The notes beneath the pieces were generated by a model that was not told the origin of the DNA, ran no database searches, and saw only the letters and a list, made by a program, of their open reading frames with translations. A program made the translations under genes and the position numbers. Positions 36,301-48,300 of a DNA stretch of 64,000 nucleotides are shown here, piece by piece; position 1 is the stretch's first letter, and every line of letters begins with the position of its first letter. Origin of the DNA: Lycium barbarum (lineage: Eukaryota > Streptophyta > Magnoliopsida > Solanales > Solanaceae). The stretch spans positions 23,506,380 to 23,570,379 of the forward strand of contig NC_083344.1 in the NCBI RefSeq assembly GCF_019175385.1, given 5' to 3'.

Positions 36301-39300
36301 AATCAAAACTAGATAAAGCAGTGTTATTAAAGGCGAGAGGCGAGGTGAGGCGAGGCGTGGCTGCTGCGCCTTTCATGGCCATGGCGAGCAGACCTTCAAA
36401 AGGCGCGCCAATGGCGAGGCGAGCAGATTTAAAAAAAAAAAACAATTAAAAGAAGTGGAGGACTTAAATAAAAATAGCAACTAGGGTTTTTTGTTTGCCT
36501 CCTCCTCTCTTCTCCTTCAAGGTTTCAGGTATGTCTCTTTCTCCTTCTTCTTTTTCTTCAGTTCTTCTTCTTGCTTCTTCTTTCTTCCTCCTGTATTTTC
36601 GACTTCTGCTTCTTCATCTGTTCTTCTTTTTTTCCGGCAACAACTGGCCTATTTCCGGCCACCTCTGGTTTTTTTTTTTTTCCTTCTTCTATTCTCTTCT
36701 TCTTTTTCTGTTTTTTCTCCTCTGTTTTTTTACCCTCAGTTTTTTTCACCTCTGTTAATTGCTCTGTTTTTTTCTGCTCTATTTTTTCCTCTGTTTTTTT
36801 TCTTCCTCTGTTTGGACCAGTGAGACAGTGGTTGTTTTGCTCCTATTTTTTCTGTTCAATAATTGTTTAAATTTTGTTATACAGTTATAAACAGTAGGTT
36901 CAAATTCAATGGAATCGTCGGACGCTAGCAAAAAAGACATAGGTTGGAATTATGGTGCCAAAGGCCCAACAAAAGATTCAGTCACATGTATCTTTTGTCG
37001 AGAAACTTTCAATGGCGGAATTACTCGACACAAACAACATTTGATTGGTGGTTACAGAAATGTTAAAAAATGTGGAACTTGTCCGCCTGAAATTAGGGAA
37101 GAAGTAAAAAAGTATGTTGAAAGTAAACAGTTGTTAAAAACTCAAATGTTGCACCAACCATCCTTGGCTAATCTCTCTGATGAAGATGATGAAATGATGC
37201 CTGCTCCCTCAAAAACTCAAAAAATGTCATCCAATGCATCATCCACGGCACGGACTGCCAATGTGAAAGGTCCCATGAATCTTTATTACCCGCAAACATC
37301 AAAGGGGAAGGGAAGCAGTAGCACGGCAGCGTCTGATGCATCCAAGAAGTTGCTAAGAGATCGCGTTGTAAGTGTTTTTGCAATATGGGTATATGATGCA
37401 GGGCTCCCTTTTAATTGTGTAAATCATAAAAGTTTTGATAAATACATAGAGGCCATAGGACAATATGGCCCAGGAATGAAACCTCCTACCTATCACGAAA
37501 TTAGAGTTACTCATCTAAAAAAAGAGGTGGAGAAGATAGATGAGATTATTGAGGAACATAAATTGAAATGGACAGAGTTTGGGTGTTCAATTATGATGGA
37601 CAAGTGGACAGCACGAAATGGAAAAATGATCATCAATATTTTGGTCAATTCTTCATTAGGTAGTGTGTTTCTTGGGTCAGTCGATGCTAGTGATGAATCT
37701 ACAAATTCCACCAAGATGTTCAACTTGTTTGAGAAGACTATTAAGCAAATTGGATCGGAAAATGTTATACAAGTTGTTACCGATAATGCTAGCGAGAATG
37801 TTAAAGCCGGTGACATGATAATGGGTGTGTACCCGCACATTTACTGGACTCCATGTGCTGCCCATTGTATCAATTTGATGTTTGGTGACATCTTCAAAAT
37901 AAACCCGTATGCTTCAGGTGAAAAAAAATAGCTCTAACTTTCTTTATAGCTTATACTATATTACTATATGCTTATTACTTATTACTTAGCTTACTTAGCT
38001 ACTAAAATATTCCTTTTACAGTTTTTCAGAAGGCCATTAAGATACATTCTTACATAGCAATGAGGCCATTGTTGTTGAACATGATGAGAAGATATACAAA
38101 CCAAAGAAATTTGGTGAAACCGGCTAAGACAAGATTTGCAACGGCCTTCTTAACTTTGCAATCTTTTTACATGCAAAAGAAAAACTTGAGAACTATGATC
38201 TTCTCAACCGAATGGACAGAAAGTAGATTTGCAAAGGAACTTTTGGGAAAAGAAGTTGTCAGACATCTTACTTCTACATCTTTTTGGAATGATGTTGTTA
38301 GGGCACTTAAAGTTGGTTCTCCTTTGATAGTAGCGCTTCGCTTGGTGGATGGAGAAAAAAAAACATCAATGGGCTATATTTATGAAGCAGTGGATAGAGC
38401 CAAAGAAGCTATTGAAAAGGGTTTTCATGGTGATCGGAAGCAATATGAGAAAGTTTTCGAAATCATTGATCGGCGGTGGACGGACCAACTTCATAGACCT
38501 TTGCATGCAGCAGGCCATGTTTTGAACCCGGGAATGTTTTACACTAATTATCAAAATAAGACTTTATCAACAGAAGTGTGGAAAGGTTACCTTGAATGTG
38601 TTGATAAGATGGTCCCTAATGCAACACAAGATGCTCTCATCAAAGAGCTCCATATGTATAAACATGCATTGGGGGCTTTTGGTATGCCTCAGGCTATAAG
38701 AAGCAGAGATAAAACATCCCCTTGTAAGTGGGTTGATTTAGTTATTTTTATAGCTTTACTTAAGTTATTTGACTTATTTATAATTATTAAACCTTTAATT
38801 TTTTTTTATAGCTGAATGGTGGTCGGTATTTGGTAATCATACTCCAAACTTGCAACAGCTTGCCATAAGAGTATTAAGTTTAACTTGTAGCGCATCCGGA
38901 TGCGAGAGAAATTGGAGCGTGTTTGAACATGTGAGAAGAAGATCTATTATATTCTAATTTCTATATACATTATTATTAGTATCTACTAATTAGTTTCTAC
39001 AACTTATGCGCAGATTCATACCAAAAAAAGGAATAGGCTTGAACTATCGCGTCTCAACAATCTAGTGTACATTAAGTACAATAGAACATCGAGGCGTCGT
39101 TATGATGTTGGCGATACCGTTGATCCAATTCTGTTGGATAATATTGACGAAGCAAATGAATGGTTAATTGGATGCCCCCAAAATGAAGAAGAGGAACTAG
39201 TATATGAGGGATGTGATCTTGATTGGGGTACTGTTTCTAGGGCGTCTGGAGTTGAGGAGAATATCTATGGTCTTAGGGGCAGTTCTTCAAGTTCAAGGTC

Positions 39301-42300
39301 ACATAACAAGGGCAAAAGAGTAGCTACTATTGCTACAAGCTCACTTCGGTCTCGGTGCTTAATTGATGAAAACTCCGAGTCCGAGACTGAGACCGAGACC
39401 GAGCCCGAGCTAGAGGAGGAAGAAGATGAGGAGCAATATAATGTTGAGAATCTTGGATATCAAGAATTTGGAAATCTTGAAGATCTTGAATTTGAATAGA
39501 CTTTTAGTATTGCACTATTGCTTTAATTTTAGTATTGTTTGTCTTGTAACTTATGAATTATTGACTCATTCAAGTTCTAGACTTTTAGTATCTACTATCT
39601 ACTTTTAATTTTTGAATTGAAATATTTGCTAATATGTTATTGCTAGTGAGATTTTGATTATTTACATATGCAATTAAATATTTTAATTTTTTGGTATTTA
39701 TTGGCGCCGCACTTCAAAAAGGCGAGCGCCTCGCCACGCGCCGCGCCTTAAGGCGAGGCAGGCCCTTGTCGCCTTTGGTCGCCGCGCGCCGTCCAAAACA
39801 CTGAGATGAAGTTTAGGACTCATTTTAGATTTACACACACAGAAATATACACACGCCTATTTGGTATGGTACTAGTACGATATGTATATGCAATAAGAGA
39901 AAAAGGGAAAAAGAAAAATGTAAAAAGCAACTGGAATGAAAGCAAAAGAACTCACGTTATTGGAAAGAGAATGTTACACCTCGGAAAAATTTCGCGTTGT
40001 TTGCATTATAAGTAAACTAACGTAAGCTCAAAGTGGACATGAAGCCCTTTTTTTTTTGAGAAGGTAACATGGAGTGGACATGAAGCCCTTACAAGGTTAA
40101 GGAGGATATCTAATAATTCTAAGGATGTACCTTAAGGTTTCGGAGTTAAATGAATCGGCGGAAGCAAGTTCGTTGAAGGTTAGAATTGGTGTCATGTTTT
40201 TGGGAAGATTTCGCATCATTTGTGCTATACATTGTTTAGCATTAGCTTGAGAGGGAATTATAGGGCTCCTTCGATGGTTAATGAAGGTTTACAAAGTGTC
40301 AAGAAGGTATCATAAGGATTGGAGGTCAAACGAATCGAAAAGAACGCATTTTCGCGAAAATTGGAGTTTGTGGGCAGTTGCAGCATACTGGCCGCAAACC
40401 TGCCATTTTGGTTAAGCTTACTGCCCAGCACCACCCCCATGCTGTGGAGGAAGTATGCGGCCGCAAGTCCAAATTGCTGGGCCGCATCTCTCCCGCAACA
40501 CGGAGCTGTGGGGCGGTTTTAAGCCCTTTTTAAACTCCAAAAGATCCCATTTTTCATATCCACTTCTCTCCCCATATTATTAGAATGTTCTTGGAGGTTC
40601 TCTAACATTCCAAAACCTTCCACACCATTAGAAGAGAAGATCAAACTCCAAAACCCCAAGCTAACTCATGGAAGATGATTGTTCGCTTCTATTTGAGATT
40701 GTGGTGAATTTGGTCTTAGAGAAGTTGAGTGAGGTAAAGTTCTTCTAGTAAAAGGTATGTTCTTCATCTTATTTCTTATGATTGAGTTGACTTAGAGGTT
40801 TAACAAGTCTTGGAAAGGAAAAGAATCATAGTGGAGAAGTCACAAGGTATTAAATTGAAGTTGATGGCTATGAGTTGAATTTGAAAGGGAATTTTGGATT
40901 AATTTAAGTTTAGTTTGAATGAAATCTTTGGATTATGGTATTGTTGATGTTGTTATTGTTCTTTGGGAGTTGTTTTGGAATTTGGTGGAAGTAGATAAAA
41001 TAGGGGAAGTGCTGCCCAAATTCCGCTAGCTCACTAATTACTCTAGTTTGACCTTACGAGTGTTTTCAAGACTTAACTCTAGTATGAATCCTCTTGAATG
41101 TAAATTTGCGAGCTTGGGAGGAAAAACATTAAGTAGTTAAGGAGACGAAAAGGTATGTTAAGGCTAACCCTTTCCTTCTTATGGCATGATCACTTCGAGA
41201 CGAACATATATACAAATGTCCTCCCTGAGGACTCCATTTCTAGAAATACTAAAGCTTATAGTTCTTGATGTTCTTATGATATTATTGAACTTTGTTTCAT
41301 GATTATTGATCTTGTTCATTGTTGTTGATCTCATCTTATGGTAATTGTTCCTTCAAGGTGAGATATAGCGATGATGAAGATTCCATAATGGCAATCGAAG
41401 GTTTACCGACCTTACGTCACTCCGATAGAGTTATCGCTTTCATTTGGGCTCTCATGCATGCTTTATATATATGTATGTATTTTCTCACACCGCGCCGCGC
41501 TATAGTCGGTCGGGCAGGCATGTAGATGTGCACACCACTGCAGTGGGCAGGTTATGATGTTACCCCGAATGCGGGATGATGATGATATGATGATAACACC
41601 GAGCCTATATGGTACGGTATTATATATGTATATATGAAAATGTTTTTTTTAAAAGCTAAGCATGCATGACATCCGCCTTAAGAGGCATTCAGAGGTACAG
41701 ATCTTATGTTATCATTATACTTTCATTATTTTGTTACTCATGCCTTACATACTCGGTACATTATTCTTACTGGCGTCCTTTTGTTTGTGGACGCTGCGTT
41801 CATGCCCGCAGGTAGATAGGGAGACGGGCCAGACCCCTAGGCTGCTTCATCAGCGATTGTACAGGAGCGCTCCATTTGTTTCGGAGCCACGGTTTAGCTG
41901 GTATTATTCTTTTGTGTATATATATAGGCATGGCGGGGTCCTGTCCCGTCTTTATGATGTTATGCACTCCATATAGAGGCTCGTAGACAGGCGTGTATAG
42001 TTAGATGTTTTGTGACCTTTTCGGTCCACATTTTGTCATATCATTTTGGCAGCCTTGTCGGCTTGTGTATGTATACATATGGGCATAGTTGATGGCGAAT
42101 GAATAGATGTGCATTTATCTCTTGGACTCATGCCCTTACAGATTATGATATTTATGAGTTATCTTTGTGGTCCACCTAGATATGATTATGATTTTTTATG
42201 TCAAGAGGTGCTCAGTAGGTTAGTTCTGGATGCCCGTCATGGCCCTCTAGTTGGGTCGTGACAGAGAAGGCGAAGAGGGAAAAACTGGTACTCTGTGTCG

Positions 42301-45300
42301 TATAATTAAGTAACAGCATATACGTGTGCGTATAATTCTGGGTCGAGCTCGTTGCACCGGGCTTGCCTAGTGCGGGTTACCTCTCCTGTGTGGTTTGCGT
42401 GCTATTGCACAGGAGCTGAGTTTACCCTGTGCGCACCCGAAAGGGTAGCTGCTGCGGGTTCCCATGTCATCAAAAAAAAAATATGAGGCTAACTTAATGT
42501 TCATGTGCATAATGGGTAATATGAAATTGTTGGAAGGCCTTGAAGACTAGATTATTTGTTATGCATGCTTGATGTTATTTGTTGTTTGAAAAAGCCTTAG
42601 AGGCTAGCATGTGATTGTTTTAATATATGCACGCTACTTTCTTTCATTGCTCTAAATAACATGGTATTTATCAATGTGTTTTCTATATCAAGGCTATTAG
42701 GCTACCCCTTTATTATAAAATTATTTTTATCAACCAAAAAAAAAAAAAAAACTAATACTCCCTCCGTCCCAAAAAAATTATCTTAGTTTGACTTGGCACA
42801 AAGTTTAAGAAATAAAGAAACACTTTTGAAATTTGTGGTCCAAAACAAGCCTTAGATATTTGTGTGGTTGTAAATCATCTCATAAAGTTAAATTGTTTCT
42901 AAATATAGAAAGGTGCCAATCTTTTTGGGACAGACTAAAAAGGAAAGGAAGACAATCTTTTTGGGACAGAGGGAGTACCACTTTATATTATCTTTTTTGA
43001 AAAGATAATAAAGCTTTATTGCAACTGCACCAGCACTAAGATAGTGCAGCTAAATGCAGTAAAGACGTGCAAAACTTAACTCCTTGACATGCCAGGAGCT
43101 GAGGAATTTATCAGATTGTCTACCTCATATACATTTTCCAGTTTACACCAAAAAGCAGGCAAAGAATTTGTTTATATTTGAGTCTAGAAATAGACCTAAT
43201 TTTGGAAACACCATGCCTTACATTGTGCGGCACTTTAAATCTGACAATTTTGTACTCTTTTTTTTTTTTTTTTTGAAATTGGTAACATTGGTATTGATAG
43301 CACTAGGGCAGTGCTGAAGCCATATGACAATTTTTGTACTCTTCAAACTGTTATCTTAAGCATTTCTCTACATGCTAATACAGATGTATCGATATATATA
43401 TGCTATACTCATATTCTATTGTAGCGGAAGAGGATGTTGAGATGGATGTGTGGGCATACGGAGAGATAGGATTAGGAACAAGGATATTCGGGACAAGGTG
43501 GGAGTGGCCTCCGTGATGGACAAGATGAGAGAGGCGAGGCTGAGATGGTTCGGACATGTGAAGAGTAGAGGTAGAGGTAGGCCGAAGAAGTATTGGGAAT
43601 AGGTGATTAGACAGAACATGGCACTCTGCAGCTTACCGAGGACATTACCATATATAGGAGGATATGGAGGTCGAGGATTAGGGTAGACGGTTAGTAGGTA
43701 GTCGTGTGTTGTTTAATTTCTTGTATCAGTATTGTTATTACTACTCTCCTACTATCTTATTCTTTGATTTTATTATTACATGTTTCTTCCTTTGCTTCGG
43801 TTACCGCAGTATTTTTTGTTGCTACTGCTCTTTTCTCCTTTATTTTAGCATAGCTTTTTCATTACTGTATTTCCTTTCCATACTTGATTTTGATATGCTT
43901 CCCTTGAGCCAAGGGTCCACCGGAAACAGCCTCTCTACCTCCAAAAGGCAGGGGTAAGGCTGCGTACTCACCGCCCTCCCCAGACCCCCACTTGTGGACT
44001 ACACTGTTGTTGTTGTACTCATATTCTATTTTATTAGTCCTGCTAGTCAGAGTGAGTAATTTTTTTTGGTAGACAAAGGTTAAGCTATTCTTTTTTTTTA
44101 ATCAAGGGTTAAGCTATTCTTGCATGTGTTTCTACTTTTTTTCCTTTTTTTTTTTTAGGTTGGGGATGTCTGGGGCATGTATAGATAGCGCTTATGTTCA
44201 AGTTGCATAATACAAACTATAGAGTTAATAATATAATATCAGGCAAAGGCAAGTAATTCGGTACATAGATATATTGTTATTGCACACACATTAGCAAAAT
44301 ATTGAGTTAGATTGTCCATGTCTTTTCTTTTATTGGTAAGAATGTAAAACGTTACTCCCCTTAACCCAAAAAGATTGACGAGCACGACATCATAATTTCT
44401 TAAAATGACATAAAAAGTGTTATAAATCACAATTTCATGGTTAGAAAGATGAAACAAGTGTTCGAAGAAACCACAATCAAATAAGAACTCATTGACTGGC
44501 AAATTGCAATTGTGCATTGTTTATGGGACGGAGTGAGTTTCATTTTTTGGGGTAAGGGGCATCTGAAGTATGCCCATATTTGTGTTGTATTGAACAATCA
44601 TATTCTTTGCTCTGAGAATAGAGAAACCGATGGTAGGGAGCAATTCCCGTTTACATGAGCCTATGCGACACGAATCTAGATTAGTCTAACCAAATGGTTA
44701 TATCAGGAAAAGAAAAACCACCAAACCAGGTTCAAGTCCAAGCTTCAGTGCTAGTAAGACCAATTCTGAAGCACATTCAACAAAAAGAAATTGAATATTG
44801 AACATGAATGCATGACATTTGTCATTTGACATTCAATCTTCCTTTCTCCATTTTAAATCTAAGAATATAAGCACCATCTACTTTTCGTGAGAGAAATCTG
44901 AAAACTTGAAAAGGAAATGCAAAACAACGCAAAAAGAGAAAAATACAAGAAAGAATAACAAGAGTAGGGAGATGGGGAAGAGAACAGAGAAAAAGTTTCA
45001 ATCTGAAACCTCAATCCTAATACAAGTCAAGACATTCTCAAAAAGAACCCAGGTGTACATATATAATTCATTAGGAAGCTGAAAAATATCCTATATCTGA
45101 CGTGCACTATTTCCAATTATTCCTTTTTTTTTATTTGTCTGCTTCCAATTCTTCTCTGTCGCTCATTTAATGAACTAATGAAGGAGCAGAATGATATCGT
45201 CTTTCCTGTATATATTAGCAAGCTGCAAATATCCCACCCAAAATGTAACAGTAGCATTTTTCTCTGTAGCTCAGATAAAGAGGGAGCAAAATGAGTTGCA

Positions 45301-48300
45301 TATTGCCTCGTGGCATACTAAAGACTCAAACACTTCCACCATAGAGGCACATATTTTACTGTTAACTAAATTGATAAAAGAGATGAGTCCTTGGTGGAAG
45401 AATGAATCAAATGCCAATGAAGGTAATGAAATTCTATGGTCACACAGAAAAGACGCCGACAGAGAGAGAAGTCGCAGACACCTCCCCTTACCCTCCTAAC
45501 CCACAAACAAGAAACGGCTATGTAGAAAAAGATAGTAATCACTAACCTCTAGGTCAGCAAAGTCAAACCAAGGGCAGCAGTCCAAAATTTCACAGACGAA
45601 GACAACTGTATCACGTACAAGAAACCCAGAATCTGATTCCAACATATCTGAGACCTTCATAAATTGAAGAACAGAATTATTCCAAGTTTTAGTGCAAATG
45701 GAAGACTCCTTCCATACAGTTTTAGAATGACTTTTCTGGTTTAGAATAGCCATCCTGTATTTAACCCAAAAATTCTTCTCCGGATCACTGCCAATAGACT
45801 GATCACTCTCCAAATATATACAGATCGTGTCAAAAGATTCATATACACCTGCAGTGTAAAACAAGAAGCAAGATCGGCAGTTGTCAAAAACCTGGCACAC
45901 AGACAATGTTAAAAATTTAAACAAAGGGGTTTACGCGGAAAATGACGCACCAATACGAAGCTCACATCCACCTGCTTGAAAATATTTGCTAAATATTTTG
46001 CGTGTTTCCATTATCTCCTTGAAGGACAAGAAGTTCTCCACCTTCCACGTAAAAGAACTTTTTTTCCCAGCTTCGTCCAGCTGAGAACCAGCATTTGCTG
46101 GCTCAATATCCTCAACTATCAGTTCTTGAATGACGGATGACTCCTTCAAGATAAGGACTTCTGCAGAAAACACGACCATATCCTGAACGAGAAATCCAGA
46201 ATCTTGATCAAAGAGACTAGTGAGAGTCACAAATTCACGCCAACCCCAGTCTTTTGCAGCTTTAGAGTACCGGTTCTGAGATTCCTTGGTGACGGACTTC
46301 TCCTCCATTTTTTGGTTCACAACAGACAACCGATGGCTCACAAAACAACTCCAATCACTGCTACTATTCCTTGAATCTGTAACTTCAAGAAACACTGAAA
46401 GGTGGCATGGTGGCTGAGACTGCCCTGATACCGTGGATAAATGTAGCACACATCAGTCATGTGATAGAAGCAGTAGACAAGCATCTCAATTAAGCTCATT
46501 TAGTTCCAAAGAAAAGGCTAAATGTGTGAAGCTATACGGGGAAGATGACTAAAATATTTTGAAGAACAGGTACTGATAGTGCTCAAGAATTTACATGCTC
46601 ATCACAAAACAGAAGAAGCAATTGAGAGTGTATGAACAAGCAGCACGACACAAAAATTTATGACTGAAAGAGTAATTTATGCTGGAAACAAAAACTTTGC
46701 ATGATCAGATAAGTACATACATGCTACATGAACACATTTCTCTAATCTCCATGGAGCCTTGATATCAGATTTACCCTAGCAAAATATTGAAGGAACTTGT
46801 TTACGTACTGAAACCAAGCCTCATCAACTAACACCATACTAAAAAGGCAATAAAAGCAGCTGTGAGCATCTACCGAACATACTTTTCATATGTGATGAAA
46901 TTACTGTAGGCAGCATAAAGCATACCTCTGGGGTAAACAATCAGCCGACAATCCCGGTTTCCAATCTGAAACCTCCTGCTCTTTATGCAAAGCCCAGTAA
47001 TCTTCCTTTTCTTTAAAATATCCTTCAACCTCGTAAAGTTGTCAATCCTCCACGTAAACTTCCCCATATGACCATCAGATTTCCTGGAACCACCACACCC
47101 ATTATTCCTCAGCCCAATCATTCCCCCGTTCTTCAAAAAGCTACTAAGCTCTTTAATAACATGGAATGAAGTGCTAAAAACAGCAGTATCATCTACCAAG
47201 AACCCTGAATCTGAACCCATAAAATCCGACATTTTCATATAATCATTCCATCCCAAGCTCGTGTTATCCCCGCTCTTATTATCAGCAGCAAACCTACCAT
47301 AAGAATCCCGATGCATGTGATTCGAACCCGGCTTCTGATTCAACACCGACATTCTAAACAAACACCAACAACTCCTATCCGAATTCACCGTCTTCTCTGT
47401 ATCCTTACTCTCTAAACACATTGACAAATACTCAACCCCATTTACCGCACTCTGATACACACTAATCCTCAGATTACACTCCCCAGCTGGAAAAACCGGG
47501 CTCATAATCTTCTGAGTCTTTATCATTTCTTTAAACAAACTAAAATTATGAACCTTCCAAGTAAACTTCCCACTCAAAGCATCCCCACACGAACCACCCG
47601 TAACCACTACATTCGATACAGGCAATTCGCTGTTGTTGTTGTTATTATCGCGTGAAAAGCTAACGGACTCATTAAGTATAAGTATATCAGCAGTAATGAG
47701 GACACAATCATTGTTGAATAAAAACCCTAATTTAGGGTCTAATATAGAATTCAAAGGCGTAAAATCACACCAACCATGTGATTTCTTTTTAGAAGAAAAC
47801 CGATGCCACGAATCACGATGAATAGACTTTGATTCATCACTAGTATTCACAATAGCAAGACGATAACTAGCAAAACAATCCCATTTAGATGACGTGGTAT
47901 TACGTGGGTCCATAATTTGTAGATAAACAGATACATAACCAGGTAATGCTTGCGTGTCACCTTTAGGGTAAACTAATAAACGGCAATCGAAACCGCCTAC
48001 TTCAAAGTACTTGCTCCACAACGCTCTTGCTTTAACTCTGTTGAAATTCGCTATTGACCATTTGCAAACGGCGCCGTATGAACTCCGTTTCTCAACTGCA
48101 ACGGACTCTGATGATGATGATGACGACGTCATCGTTGTAGGGTCACGTGAGGAAGCTACGTCATCAACCGGTGACGGAGCCGTTGGTTTATCGGATGATG
48201 ATGACGTCATTGAAGGAGGAGGAGGTGGAGCAACGGACGGCTGTGATTGTTCAGCTGAAGATGATGATGAAGAAACTGCTGTTTCGATGGCCGACGATAC

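Larger units (their letters stand above)
36311..39811 (+). repeat. 8-bp target-site duplication of hAT element
   Basis: AGATAAAG (36311-36318) and AGATGAAG (39804-39811) flank the hAT termini; one mismatch. Confidence 0.85.
32319..45546 (-). other. Intron 3 of the MATH gene, 13.2 kb, hosting many mobile elements
   Basis: Donor GAG|GTTAGTG at 45547/45546, acceptor TTCTAG|GTGTTG at 32319/32318. The flanking exons encode the end of the fourth MATH domain (..FADLE) and [12 protein letters not shown], which are contiguous in the Arabidopsis homologue. The intron holds a Helitron candidate, LINE tails, a full hAT transposon, a solo LTR, SINEs and MITEs. Its first 1.5 kb (44040-45546) is mostly unique AT-rich sequence. 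Confidence 0.9.

Noticed and set aside
36491..36870. Three overlapping Phe/Ser-rich open frames upstream of the hAT transposase
   Set aside because: They translate a pyrimidine-rich leader (TTCTTC/TTTTT) and match no protein family; the transposase ATG is at 36909.
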